The notes beneath the pieces were generated by a model that saw nothing but the letters and a program-made list of their open reading frames with translations, was not told the DNA's origin and did no database searches. From the NCBI GenBank assembly GCA_963680875.1, contig OY804579.1:36937804-37001803 (forward strand): a stretch of 64,000 nucleotides of DNA, in the 5' to 3' direction. How positions within the stretch are numbered: the stretch's first letter is position 1; each line of letters opens with the position of its first letter. Of this stretch, positions 33,653 through 47,029 are shown one piece after another. A program made the translations under genes and the position numbers. The stretch comes from Bathymodiolus brooksi. Its lineage: Eukaryota; Mollusca; Bivalvia; Mytilida; Modiolidae.

Positions 33653-34348
33653 AACATAGTATGATATTATTGTGACAGTTGAATTTTGGAATACATGTAG
33701 TATAAAATTCGTTTGAACATACGTATAATAAATAAACCAAATTGTACCCTACTAAATTATAAGGTATATGCCAATTTTATTTCATTAGCCATATTTAAGC
33801 ATCTTAAGGTATTCAGCGACCGTTGAACAAAGACAAGACGTTTTACTGTTTAACTCGAAGGGAAACTGCGGTTCCGTTGTTGTAGAAATAGAAATAAGCT
33901 TTATATACATCGAAAACTCGATTGATTTGAAGAAAAATCGTTGAAGATTTTGTCATAACGATGTTCGGCTGTATTTAAACTGTTAATTATTTTAATACGA
34001 ATTCTACATATTCGCATGTTTTCTACCACATACTGCTGAACATTGTCAATTGTTAAATATCCATGAATTAGTTGTATTAAAATTAATTTTTAGTGGGGTT
34101 CGTGTTACTCGATCTTTAGTTTTATGTGTATGTTTTGTAGATCGTTGTTTGTCCTTTTGTACTTTTTCTTTTGGCCATTGTATTGTCTGTTCTTCGATTT
34201 ACGGATTCTGATTGCCTCCCTTTGGTATCTTCAAAGTCTTCTTACAGTATTACACATTCACTATCCTAGGTCTTTAAATAAATCTTATGTAATACATTAG
34301 AGAAATGGGATAAATAATGTTATCTTTCTGAAAAAAAGAAACACTTAC

Positions 34349-34411
34349 CGGCATCCTGGTAATCCTGCGCAGGTTCAATGCTTGAAACACCAGAAAACCC
34401 TAGCGCCATAG
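34349..34411 (-). CDS. Gene A exon 2' (duplicated exon)
   Basis: Copy of 32181-32243 with one silent-looking difference near the acceptor side. Both splice sites and length are kept, so 1'-2'-3 or 1'-2-3 splicing would both stay in frame. Confidence 0.6.
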
Positions 34412-34799
34412 CTGAAATTAATCACAATATCATGTGTATTAGACATATATGTAATAAAAGAAAGAAAAGTTAATTTTGGTAATTTGTTACTTCTTTGGAA
34501 GCGCTACAGAAGTTTTGATTAGTGATAATTATGTAAAAAAGATATATCAAACTCTCGAGCCTAAGCACCGAAAGTAGCCGATTTTTATCGAAGTTGAAAT
34601 CTTATCGTTGATTGTCAACAAACGCAGAGGGCGCTGCCTAGCACTGATGGAACAAAAACAATTTATTGTTGAAAATGTTTGTAACTTAAAGAGAATTTGT
34701 CTTTTATTATAATGAAATGGTGTCATTTTATAGAAGTAAATTTAGAATACGCATGACAAAATAATAACATGACGTATTTCCGGAATATTCTCACCAGAT

Positions 34800-34945
34800 A
34801 TGCTCATTCAAAAAATTGGAAAACCAAATACAAATGTCTTTAAGAGCAAGAAAACCAAATACAAATGTCTTTAAGAGCAAGAAAACCAAAATGACCGAAA
34901 CAGAATAGTCAAAATCAACTAAGGTTACATATGTCTGAGGAAGGT
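34800..34945 (-). mobile_element. Penelope-type terminal repeat fragment
   Basis: AATGTCTTTAAGAGCAAGAA twice, then AGTCAAAATCAACTAAGGTT; the reverse complement of the CTATCCTGTTTAGGCCCTTT block that precedes hammerhead-like motifs elsewhere. Confidence 0.5.
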
Positions 34946-35384
34946 GGACCATAGTTTTAATAAACTTTACAATATGGCAACTTTACATTTCAACAATAAA
35001 AATAAACCATGTCAGAACCGAAACAGTGACTACTTTTTTTTATTGTTGAAAAATTATAAATTTCATTCTGATAAATACATCTAGAAAAATTAAATAAAAA
35101 CTTTGTCATTTTCTGAAACTTTTGTTTTTAAAACAGGAAATATATTAACAATTGACCTAATATTTGTTCTCAGAAAAAACCCCCCCAATATTTTCAAACT
35201 GACAAATATCCGGTGTTCATGAAATCTTAATATTATAAATGGTCAAGAAAAATCAGATGTGAAACAAAACGTTAAGGGTAAGTCCAAAAAAGTATAATAT
35301 AAATTAATAAATATTACATAGCTATATAACAAATATTTAAAATATTGACATTTCTCGTCATTTGTTAAATCACCAAGAAATACA

Positions 35385-35470
35385 ATGGTTTGGTTTAGTT
35401 TATGGTGTTTAATGCCACTTTCAACAATATTTCAGTTATATCGTAGCGGTCAGTTTTATTGGTGGAAAGA
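35385..35470 (-). mobile_element. SINE S1 tail fragment
   Basis: GCCACTTTCAACAATATTTC then GTTATATCGTAGCGGTCAGT. Confidence 0.65.
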
Positions 35471-36166
35471 ACTACAATGTAATTTAATTGTAAAATCAAA
35501 GTATTCTACATATTATGCTATTTACTTTTTCCTTTTTTTTTTCAATAACTGTTATTGTAAAATGTTTATATTTTAATTTATAATTAAGACAATATAGGTA
35601 TGGTGTCTTTTTATATGAGATTTATTTGGATGAGGCTAAGAAACAGGGGTACTGCAAGGCTCTGCCGAGCAGTCCCCCTGTTTCGTGCCGAATACAAATA
35701 AATCTCTACTATATTATTTTCTCACTGTTTTCTATTTAAAAAAAAAAATTAAAATTCGTATTCCCCGTCATGGGCCCCATTTAAAAAATGCTTTATACAG
35801 GACATTGTCCAGTATAAAGCAAAAGTTTATACGACCCCCTTTATCAATGCTGTAAAGTTACCAATTGCAGTATAATACAATGAATGGGGCGGAAAAAAAA
35901 CAAGATGAAAACATTTAAAGTCAAACGAAAATCTATTGATTAAATTATTATCGCTCTTACTTTATATAATATATAATCTATATTTTCATCGCTCTTATTT
36001 TATAAGATATATATATTATATATTTTCATCCCTCTTATTTTCATTTAAGTATATATATCACATATGTTTATATATAAGATAAAAATGATATATACATTTA
36101 AGAAATTGAAATCAAATGGATTAGTAAATAAATAAAGTAAACTATATTCCATATACATATACTTAC

Positions 36167-36248
36167 TGGCTGGTTGTTGATATAGTAAGAAGACACAGAA
36201 TACAAGCCAGTATGCTGTAGTGACAGGCTTCACATTATCTCGCCCCAT
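36167..36248 (-). CDS. Gene A exon 1' (duplicated signal-peptide exon)
   Basis: Near-identical copy of exon 1 with ATG at 36248, one Ser-to-Ala change and a 9-bp in-frame insertion near the end (LLYQQPA). The donor GTAAGT and phase 1 are preserved, so it could be an alternative first exon with its own promoter. Confidence 0.65.
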
Positions 36249-37477
36249 CGTGATAATGTCAAATGAGGTACAAAACAGCTTATGGTGCAGTTTTTATATA
36301 CAACAATATTTGAATAGATAGCATGACGTATTCGTCAACCTGTTGTATTTATTTGGTTTCACTCCCGTGTGTTTTTGGTGCGAGTTCCTCAGATATTTTA
36401 TTATTCTATTTATTTTTGCTCCTATCTTTTACTAGTGTTTTTCTGCGTATCCGGATCTGTTTGTCCTTCAAAAATATTTGTATGTGCATTTCACATTTTG
36501 TAATAACGTGAAATAAAATAGAGAAAAAAATGCCACACTGCATGAGTATTTGTGGATTTTTTTTATTCATTTTGATCAACACTATAACATTTAAACTGTG
36601 ACCATTACTACCGAGTTATTGAATCAAAGTGATACTTTAATACACATTGTATCTCATGGTAAGGCTAAGGTTGAAAAACGAAAATCTATCAAAATATTAA
36701 AGTACAAAACGCAAAAACACAGGAAATCAAGGCGAACTATTGGTGACTCCTTAAAACCAGAGGATAATATAGTAGGATAACGATATAACTGAAATATTGT
36801 TGAAAGTGGCATTAAACACCATAAACCATAAACCAACCTAGTATGATATTATTGTGACAGTTGAATTTTGGAATACATGTAGTATAAAATTCGTTTGAAC
36901 ATACGTATAATAAATAAACCAAATTGTACCCTACTAAATTATAAGGTATATGCCAATTTTATTTCATTAGCCATATTTAAGCATCTTAAGGTATTCAGCG
37001 ACCGTTGAACAAAGACAAGACGTTTTACTGTTTAACTCGAAGGGAAACTGCGGTTCCGTTGTTGTAGAAATAGAAATAAGCTTTATATACATCGAAAACT
37101 CGATTGATTTGAAGAAAAATCGTTGAAGATTTTGTCATAACGATGTTCGGCTGTATTTAAACTGTTAATTATTTTAATACGAATTCTACATATTCGCATG
37201 TGATCTACCACATACTGCTGAACATTGTCAATTGTTAAATATTCATGAATTGGTTGTATTAAAATTAATTTTTAGTGGGGTTCGTGTTACTCGATCTTTA
37301 GTTTTATATGTATGTTTTGTAGATCGTTGTTTGTCCTTTTGTACTTTTTCTTTTGGCCATTGTGTTGTCTGTTCTTCTTCAATATACGGATTCTGATTAC
37401 CTCCCTTTGGTATCTTCAAACTCTTCTTATATTTATCGTTGTGTTCTGACTTAAGATGGCAATCCCTATACGTGCTC

Positions 37478-37582
37478 GGTGATTTTCTCCGGGTGCTCCG
37501 GTTTCCACCACCAATAAAACAGACCACCATGATATAACTGGAATATTGTTGAAAGTGGCGTTAAACACCATAAACATAAACC
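37478..37582 (+). mobile_element. SINE S1 3' half
   Basis: GGTGATTTTCTCCGGGTGCT to GGCGTTAAACACCATAAACA. Confidence 0.7.
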
Positions 37583-37589
37583 TAGTCCT

Positions 37590-38215
37590 TTATAATAATT
37601 TATTTTAAATGACACATGATGTCGTACTTTTTATAATAAGGGTAAATTAAGAGGGGGAAAAGTGAAAACATTTGACAAGATGAGATATTTCTCAGGTACA
37701 TACATGTTAATACATTTCGTACCTAACTTCAGAGAGCACGTATAGACATAATATAATAATTTGATCTCGAGTTGGCTGTTTCCTTTGAGTACCAGTGACA
37801 GTGTGCCAAGACGATGACGTCAAAATATATCTACCCTTCGTCTTTCAATTTTCTTTAGTTTTCAACCACTCAAAAACAAAACAATGAAAAAATAATGAAA
37901 GATTTAGAATAGATACTTAACAAGTCTTAAATCGAACAATATGCTTTGACAAAGGAAGGGGGTTGGATATGAAGAACGTTAACTATTCTGACTGAAATAT
38001 CAAGCTTCCTCATAACATGGATGCTGACCATGTAAACCGCCATTGATGGTACTTCACAAGATAGCCAAACTGATAGATTTTTATGCAGCATTGCATTTCA
38101 GTATCGGATTTTGGCTACCCTATATAGACCATTTGGTTAACGTTTTTATTATCACAGACGAAATGGAATAATGAAAAGGGCATACTTAAAAACTTATATA
38201 AAATGTATTAACGAG
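37590..38215. other. Spacer, nothing recognised
   Basis: AT-rich single-copy-looking sequence with no frame or motif of note. Confidence 0.5.
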
Positions 38216-38224
38216 CTTCAAAAT

Positions 38225-38470
38225 TAGAAAATAAACGTTAGAAAATACCGAAGGGGCAATCAACAATGGGCAATCTAGAGAAACTGGCAAATAAACGTTA
38301 GAGAATACCGAAGGGGCAATCAAAAATGGGCAATCTAGAGAAACTGTAACTAAGCGTTATAGAATACCGAAGGGGCGATCAAAAATGGGCAATCTAGAGA
38401 AACTGGTAACATACCGAAGGGGCAATCAAAAATGAGCAATCTAGAGAAACTGGCAACATAGGATACACAA
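38225..38470. repeat. Tandem repeat, about 58-bp unit, four copies
   Basis: AATACCGAAGGGGCAATCAA and GGGCAATCTAGAGAAACTGG repeat, third and fourth unit shortened. Continues into the ATACACAAGACGAAG block shared with 10441-10632. Confidence 0.8.
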
Positions 38471-39169
38471 GACGAAGACAAACAAAAAAAACCATTATAC
38501 GCAAATAACGTAAATAAGACCTGAGCCCTCCTACAATCAACTGGAGGTAAAAACGAACCGAACAGTTAGACGAGTAGTGTTATTGAATACATACATACAT
38601 GTAATAAGTTCACACCAAGAATTATTGCTTCGGGGGATTACATCTGTCAAGAATTGTTAGATTTCCGAGTCTCAACTTCTTGCAAACATCCACAAGACCG
38701 TTAATTTCTTTAGATGTTTTTGACTAATTTATATTCAAACTATTAGAACAATCAGATATGAATTTTGTTTTGTTTCAAAGAAATGGTCTTTAACTGACAT
38801 ATTCTGCCTTCTTGACCAATGGTCAGCTAAATACGAGCATCCACTGATACTGCTATCACAATGTTCATGTTTAAGTTGTTCGCTTTGATGATAGTGTATG
38901 ATATTTTTGCCTGGAAATGAATCTGTTCAGGTTTTTTGTTTTGTCTTTTTTTGTTTATATCTGTACCTCCATTGGAGATCCAATGATCTCATTAATTGTT
39001 TTAACATTTTTGTGCACATCCATTTTACCTGGAGCAGGAAATGTTGGTCATTACGATCGTGTGATTACTTCCTATTCCCCCTCTAATTAGCATTTTACTT
39101 TTATCTTACACTAACTCACAGACAAGCAATTACTATTAAAAGTATGGTTTTTCTTCACACATAGATATG

Positions 39170-39290
39170 CGACCATAGTCGATTTTGTCTATCCTGTTAA
39201 GGCCTCGTGAACATCTTGCTCCCAAAGTCTTTCAAGTCATTTCGCTTTCAAATATTTTGCCTTCGAGCGTACCTGATGAAGGTTATTCTA
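39170..39290 (+). mobile_element. Penelope-type terminal repeat with truncated hammerhead-like start
   Basis: TATCCTGTTAAGGCCTCGTG ... GAGCGTACCTGATGAAGGTT: stem I side and CUGAUGA box present, the rest lost. Confidence 0.5.
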
Positions 39291-39560
39291 ATTCTAATAT
39301 TCTTAACGATTAATTCCAATTATAACAAAATAACAAATTTGTTCTGTTCAGAAATTGCATTTACATTTATATTTACTCTCAACATGTGCATGCAACTGTC
39401 AAACATTGAGAACCGATATAGATCATGGCGATAGGAATCAGATGTCTTACTCAAAACGTCGACATCTTAACATCTTAATACCAACATTATTTAAGTAATG
39501 CAACTATGCAAACATATTTTTTATACGTTTTATAGAATATCTACATAAAATGGTAATACC

Positions 39561-42500
39561 CATGTTACATCAAAACAACAAAGATGTCCTGATGTAGCAT
39601 TTATCATACACATGTTACATCAAAACAACAAAGATGTCCTGATGTAGCATTTATCATACCCATGTTACATCAAAACAACAAAGATGTCCTGATGTAGCAT
39701 TTATCATACCCATGTTACATCAAAACAACAAAGATGTCCTGATGTAGCATTTATCATACCCATGTTACATCAAAACAACAAAGATATCCCGATGTAGCAT
39801 TTATCATACACATGTTACATCAAAACAACAAAGATGTCCTGATGTAGCATTTATCATACACATGTTACATCAAAACAACAAAGATGTCCTGATGTAGCAT
39901 TTATCATACCCATGTTACATCAAAACAACAAAGATGTCCTAATGTAGCATTTATCATACACATGTTACATCAAAACAACAAAGATGTCCTGATGTAGCAT
40001 TTATCATACACATGTTACATCAAAACAACAAAGATGTCCTGATGTAGCATTTATCATACCCATGTTACATCAAAACAACAAAGATGTCCTAATGTAGCAT
40101 TTATCATACCCATGTTACATCAAAACAACAAAGATGTCCTGATGTAGCATTTATCATACACATGTTACATCAAAACAACAAAGATGTCCTAATGTAGCAT
40201 TTATCATACACATGTTACATCAAAACAACAAAGATGTCCTGATGTAGCATTTATCATACACATGTTACATCAAAACAACAAAGATGTCCTGATGTAGCAT
40301 TTATCATACCCATGTTACATCAAAACAACAAAGATGTCCTAATGTAGCATTTATCATACACATGTTACATCAAAACAACAAAGATGTCCTGATGTAGCAT
40401 TTATCATACACATGTTACATCAAAACAACAAAGATGTCCTGATGTAGCATTTATCATACCCATGTTACATCAAAACAACAAAGATGTCCTGATGTAGCAT
40501 TTATCATACCCATGTTACATCAAAACAACAAAGATGTCCTGATGTAGCATTCATCATACACATGTTACATCAAAACAACAAAGATGTCCTGATGTAGCAT
40601 TTATCATACACATGTTACATCAAAACAACAAAGATGTCCTGATGTAGCATTTATCATACACATGTTACATCAAAACAACAAAGATGTCCTGATGTAGCAT
40701 TTATCATACCCATGTTACATCAAAACAACAAAGATGTCCTGATGTAGCATTTATCATACCCATGTTACATCAAAACAACAAAGATGTCCTGATGTAGCAT
40801 TTATCATACACATGTTACATCAAAACAACAAAGATATCCCGATGTAGCATTTATCATACACATGTTACATCAAAACAACAAAGATGTCCCGATGTAGCAT
40901 TTATCATACACATGTTACATCAAAACAACAAAGATGTCCTGATGTAGCATTTATCATACACATGTTACATCAAAACAACAAAGATGTCCTGATGTAGCAT
41001 TTATCATACCCATGTTACATCAAAACAACAAAGATGTCCTGATGTAGCATTTATCATACCCATGTTACATCAAAACAACAAAGATGTCCTGATGTAGCAT
41101 TTATCATACCCATGTTACATCAAAACAACAAAGATGTCCTGATGTAGCATTTATCATACCCATGTTACATCAAAACAACAAAGATGTCCTAATGTAGCAT
41201 TTATCATACCCATGTTACATCAAAACAACAAAGATGTCCTGATGTAGCATTTATCATACACATGTTACATCAAAACAACAAAGATATCCCGATGTAGCAT
41301 TTATCATACACATGTTACATCAAAACAACAAAGATGTCCTGATGTAGCATTTATCATACACATGTTACATCAAAACAACAAAGATGTCCTGATGTAGCAT
41401 TTATCATACCCATGTTACATCAAAACAACAAAGATGTCCTGATGTAGCATTTATCATACACATGTTACATCAAAACAACAAAGATGTCCTAATGTAGCAT
41501 TTATCATACACATGTTACATCAAAACAACAAAGATGTCCTGATGTAGCATTTATCATACACATGTTACATCAAAACAACAAAGATGTCCTGATGTAGCAT
41601 TTATCATACACATGTTACATCAAAACAACAAAGATATCCCGATGTAGCATTTATCATACACATGTTACATCAAAACAACAAAGATGTCCTGATGTAGCAT
41701 TTATCATACACATGTTACATCAAAACAACAAAGATGTCATGATGTAGCATTTATCATACACATGTTACATCAAAACAACAAAGATGTCCTGATGTAGCAT
41801 TTATCATACACATGTTACATCAAAACAACAAAGATGTCCTGATGTAGCATTTATCATACACATGTTACATCAAAACAACAAAGATATCCCGATGTAGCAT
41901 GTATCATACACATGTTACATCAAAACAACAAAGATGTCCTGATGTAGCATTTATCATACACATGTTACATCAAAACAACAAAGATATCCCGATGTAGCAT
42001 TTATCATACCCATGTTACATCAAAACAACCAAGATGTCCTAATGTAGCATTTATCATATACATGTTACATCAAAACAACAAAGATGTCTTGATGTAGCAT
42101 TTATCATACACATGTTACATCAAAACAACAAAGATGTCCCGATGTAGCATTTATCATACACATGTTACATCAAAACAACAAAGATGTCCTGATGTAGCAT
42201 TTATCATATACATGTTACATCAAAACAACAAATATGTCCTGATGTAGCATTTATCATACACATGTTACATCAAAACAACAAAGATGTCCTAATGTAGCAT
42301 TTATCATACACATGTTACATCAAAACAACAAAGATGTCCTAATGTAGCATTTATCATACCCATGTTACATCAAAACAACAAAGATGTCCTAATGTAGCAT
42401 TTATCATACACATGTTACATCAAAACAACAAAGATGTCCTGATGTAGCATTTATCATACACATGTTACATCAAAACAACAAAGATGTCCTGATGTAGCAT

Positions 42501-42605
42501 TTATCATATACATGCTACATCAAAACAACAAAGATGTCCTGATGTAGCATTTATCATACACATGTTACATAAAAACAACAAAGATGTCCTGATGTAGCAT
42601 TTATC
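39561..42605. repeat. 50-bp satellite array, about 61 copies
   Basis: Period exactly 50. Unit starts CATGTTACATCAAAACAACA and contains TCCTGATGTAGCATTTATCA. TTACATCA and TGATGTA within a unit are inverted. Variants: final A or C, TGATG or TAATG, and GATATCCC at about six sites. Lies midway between divergent genes A and B. Confidence 0.97.
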
Positions 42606-43129
42606 GGCAGAAGTAAAGAGTACCACACAGCTGCAGGCTAGGGGTCGTTTCACACTCTCGTTTCACACTCATTTTAGGGTACTTTTTTTTTAGACCTTAC
42701 TATGACTGAAATGCAGACCAGTAATTAAAGCTCTATTCCTTTATTTGAATTTATGTCTAAGTGTAATGTTGAATAGTCTCTCATATTCATCTACACCCAT
42801 ATATTTTATCACTAACATCACGTAGACATTTCTTTGGACTAAAATGACATGTAAGTTGATGATAGCAAGATAGAAAACATCAATATTCGAATGGAATTTA
42901 TTCTATTAATGACGGAAATACTTGGCAATACAGGTGGTAATTATACGTTATAAAATAAGAAAAAAGAAATACCACAATGGGAACAATTCCAAAATCTAAC
43001 ACACAAATCGTAGAAATAGAAGCAGTTTTACGTAATTAATCAGATAGCCCCCATTAAATGTACGTCAGTTATATTCATATGAAAAAAGGTTACAAAGCTT
43101 AAGTAGGTCAAGGGGTGAAAATGCTACTA

Positions 43130-43590
43130 GGATGGGGTTATGGCCAGGTAAGATTTATTTACTACCTGTCAAAAGATATGATTGATGGGACCAAACAATT
43201 TTATGTCGCAGGGTGCCGCATGTTACTAAGAACTGGTACAAGGACTCTTAATGTGAACGCAGCAGTATGCAATGTGTCAGTGCACAGCTACTAAATAATG
43301 CATAGGTGGTCGTTTTATTTAAATTGTCTATCATGTTGAGGTCTGAGCGTACCTGGTGAAGGGTATTCCAGAATGGCGTCGTGTGCACTAAATTACCAAT
43401 CTACGTCTATATTTCATTATTCCGACATGATAAGATTTATTTACCACCTGTCAAAAGATATGATTGATGGGACCAAACAATATTATGTTGCAGGGAGATC
43501 GCATGTTACTAAGAACTGATACAAGGACTCTTAATGTGAACGCAGCAGTATTCATTGTGTCAGTGCACTGACATGTTTTATTTGATATTT
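43130..43590. repeat. Local direct repeat in the spacer
   Basis: AAGATTTATTTACTACCTGT at 43149 and AAGATTTATTTACCACCTGT at 43433, each followed by TGATTGATGGGACCAAACAA and GGACTCTTAATGTGAACGCA. Confidence 0.8.
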
Positions 43591-43733
43591 TTGTTATTGA
43601 AATGCACAGTTACTAAATAATGTAATTATTAAAACTAACGCCCTCCTCTCTTAAGCATAGGTGACTGTAATAGATTTTGACTATCATGTTCAGGCCCTTT
43701 GCCTTTTTTGCTGCCAAAGACGTTCGGTTTTGA

Positions 43734-43773
43734 GCGTACCTGGTGAATGTTATTCTAGAAAGACGTCGTGCGC
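43734..43773 (+). ncRNA. Hammerhead-ribozyme-like motif (degenerate)
   Basis: GCGTAC (stem I), CTGGTGA (one change from CUGAUGA), short stem II, GAAAG (for GAAAC), GTC cleavage triplet at 43765-43767 and GTGCGC, which pairs with GCGTAC including a G-U. A poorer copy is at 43362-43405. Confidence 0.45.
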
Positions 43774-44627
43774 ACTAAATTAGATATCTACGTTTATATT
43801 GCACTCTGCCAACATGAAACACTCATGTACATAAATTATTTTCAATAAACTTTATGGCATACACACCATTTTGGAATATGACAAAAGATAAATATCCCTA
43901 CCATTCCGAAATATAGCAATCTAAAATACAAAATTATCGTAACACCGACACAAAGGAAAGACAGATATTTTATTTCAAAAACTAAAATATTGTTATCTTT
44001 TCTTCTTTGAAGCTATATTAATCATGTGTTGTTAATTGATATAATTGATTGATTGGTGTTTAACACAACATTTAGCAGTATGCCAGCTGTATCGTGTTAA
44101 TTAATTGATATCAACGCATATGTTAATATATGAGTCAAAATCTAATCATTACAAAATTATAAAAATATATTGTTTGTCTGTTTGTTTGATGGTGTTTAAA
44201 GTAATATGAAATGCCAAAATCATTATTTTCAGTTTTCTAAATATTTCTGATATATGTAAAGATTAAATATATAAAGAACGTAAACCATTCACTTTTTGAG
44301 AGCTACGATGTATAATTCAGGAGAAAACGTCATTTTATTCTGTCTTCGATAATTCTTGCTACCCGGACAATAATGCAAATCATATGCTATTGACCTCAGA
44401 TTTGAACTCATTCGGTAGCGATTGTGCGCATGCTCCGTTATAGTCTTGACAGGTAACATCATTTTCGTTTCGATTTACATTCCATTATTTTCCATTCAAT
44501 CCACGATTAAAAATAATTTTCTCTTAGCGAAACGTTAAACAAGGATTTCTTTACCTGGAAAATAAATATTTATCACCATCTATGATCTAAACCGCCGTAA
44601 ATGTCTTTTAACGGCATTATGTGTATA

Positions 44628-44665
44628 ATCAAGGACGTATATATAATCTTATATACGTCCTTGAT
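44628..44665. repeat. Inverted repeat, 16-bp arms
   Basis: ATCAAGGACGTATATA and its complement, with a 6-nt loop. Confidence 0.85.
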
Positions 44666-44699
44666 ATAAATCAGCAAATTTCGCAGGGCCCAGTGAGTG

Positions 44700-45155
44700 G
44701 ACACTGCATACGCAACTTGTAATTATGTTAAAACATTAGGTTTTTTTTATATTAAAAATGAATACTACTTTGTTTCAAATCTATTTAAAATTTATTTGGC
44801 CTAAGAGACAAGAATGTGAAAGAAAGCACACATTCTTTATCTCATAATAATATATAGGCAAATAATTTGATTCTGAGGGGGCCTGGCAAGATTAATCAGG
44901 TTAGAATATTTGACAGAAAATTCATTCGACAAATAGTGCAGGACAGGTTATAACATTGTTTACTCAGTTCTGGCCAGATTACTTTTTTTTTATTTTCTAT
45001 GAAGCAAAGGCCAGAATTTTTTTCTAACTTTGGGTGGCCAGATTATTTATTTTATTTACAAACCTGCCAGACCACGAATGGTTTAGTTTTTAGGGAATGT
45101 AAACATATCAAGAATATTTTTGAAGATGTTTATTTCACCAAAAACTCGTTTCATA
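44700..45155. other. Spacer, nothing recognised
   Basis: AT-rich; a repeated GGCCAGATTA word at about 44970-45045. Confidence 0.5.
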
Positions 45156-45160
45156 TTACT

Positions 45161-45295
45161 TTTTACGCCACTTTCAACAATATTTCAGTTATATCGTGGC
45201 GGTCAGTTTTATTGGTGGAGGAAACCGGAAGACACAGAGAAAACCCACCGACCTGTCGCAAGTCACTGAGAAACTTTATCACATAATGTTGTATA
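45161..45295 (-). mobile_element. SINE S1 fragment
   Basis: CGCCACTTTCAACAATATTT ... GTCACTGAGAAACTTTATCA. Confidence 0.7.
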
Positions 45296-45562
45296 AATAT
45301 ATAGTAAATAGAGACAGTATAAAAGACTCTTAAAGTAGATATTGAAACAAAACAGATAGGTAGATTATATTTTGAAGATAAGACGCTGGCACTAAATCTA
45401 AAGGCAAAATAATTTTAGCAGGCATAAAGAATGATGAAAATCGTATGCTTCCATATAGCCTAGAGGTAAAAAGGTATCGTGTCAACCCACATATCTCTAC
45501 AATACAGCCACTTTTTAATATTATTTATTCTTTCATGATATTTTGTTTGTGTTGGTTGTTAA

Positions 45563-45668
45563 CGCCACTTTCAACAATATTTTAGCTATATCGTGGCGGT
45601 CAGTTATATTGGTGGAGGAAACCGGAGTACCCGGAGAAAACCACCAACCTGCCACAAAGTCACCGACA
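45563..45668 (-). mobile_element. SINE S1 fragment
   Basis: ACGCCACTTTCAACAATATT ... CCTGCCACAAAGTCACCGAC. Confidence 0.7.
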
Positions 45669-46278
45669 CATTTGATCAAATTTTAATATAAAAACGTCTT
45701 TTCGAAATATATGCTCGAAGCTAAAATGATCGTTGTTCCAAGACATATTAAAAGAAAGAAACTATTTAAGGTCATTCGTGAATATCATAGAAACGATTAA
45801 TTATGGTAAAACCCAAAACCATTGGTTGTTCTATGACAAATTTAAATATCCTTTAATTTCTTTCTCAGAAATTACTTTATCTTTGCATAACATTAAACAT
45901 AGACCATTGCTTGGACTAGAATGACCGGTTAATCGATGATAGCAAGGCAGAAACCATCACTATTTGAGTGGAATGTAGTATTTTTTTATTTATTTTTTTC
46001 ATAATAGAAATGTTTGACAACCCATTTGGTAGTTTTACGTCATTGATCAGATAACCACAATAGATGTACTTCAGTTTTATTCATATATACATATAGCAAA
46101 TCTTAAAATAATAAATAGGTCAATAGGTGACAAGATTGTGCGATGATTGGGTTAAGGAGGGGCAAGTTGTATTTACTACCTGTCAAACGATGTGATTGAT
46201 ATGACTATACAATGTTACATAACAGCAGGACCACATGTAGCTAAAAACTGATACAACAAACACGTAGATATCAAATTT

Positions 46279-46322
46279 AGCGCACACGACGCTTTTCTGT
46301 AATTACCGTCATCGGGTACGCT
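46279..46322 (-). ncRNA. Hammerhead-ribozyme-like motif, nearly complete
   Basis: Minus strand: AGCGTAC (stem I), CCGATGA (one change from CUGAUGA), stem II GGTAATTAC, GAAAA (for GAAAC), GTC at 46290-46288 and GTGTGCGCT, which pairs back to AGCGTAC with a bulge. Embedded in a Penelope-type terminal repeat (46265-46450). Confidence 0.55.
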
Positions 46323-47029
46323 AAAAATCACAAGACTGGGAAAATTAATCAGTCAAAAGTCTTAGGAAGCAAGAAACCCAAAAAGGTCTAAGCAGGATAG
46401 TCATAATCGGCTATGGTTACTTATGCCCGAGGGAGGATAACCTTATTTTTAGTTATATTACATTATTTAGGAACTGTAAACTTCAATCATAAATATATCT
46501 AAATAACTATGTCGAAGCACTGACTTCTGGGTGGATGATCTGACCCTCGTTGTATGTTGGTCCATCAGCAGCGGTATCGTGAAAGCAACCTTGCATACTG
46601 CCGACATGACACTGCCATACAGTTACAACCAACAATTGTTTAAATCGCTTTAAATACCCGTTATGAAATCGCATCATTTTTTTAAATATGACGAAAAACA
46701 AATCTCTCTATCGAAAAACACGAATCTCGAATCAAAATTATCGTTACACCAACACAGGAAAAGACAGATATTTTATTTCAAACACGAAAACAAATATTGT
46801 TTTGTTTCTTCTTCTTTGAACGCTATATTAATTATGTATCGTTAATTGATAGCAATGTATATCTTAAAATATGTATTACAATATAACTATTAAGGAAATG
46901 TCATCAAAAATAGAAACATTAAGGCATTGAAAAGTGCACTTAAATTAACATTAAAATAAAATAGATACCGATAGTTGGGTAATATTTGAAGATAAAGACG
47001 TTGGTACTGATTTCAGGTCAAAAAGAGGT

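Larger units (their letters stand above)
31900..37425. repeat. Tandem segmental duplication of the gene A 5' region
   Basis: The block 31.9-34.08 kb (retroelement tail, exon 2, exon 1, upstream region) is repeated at about 34.09-37.26 kb, and the retroelement tail recurs a third time at 37.27 kb. Long parts are nearly identical, e.g. 33127-33990 with 36309-37170. The second unit is about 1 kb longer because of extra AT-rich sequence at about 34.75-36.15 kb. Confidence 0.85.

Noticed and set aside
39561..42605. CRISPR-like regularity of the 50-bp array
   Set aside because: There are no unique spacers; the whole unit repeats, and the genome is eukaryotic. It is a satellite.
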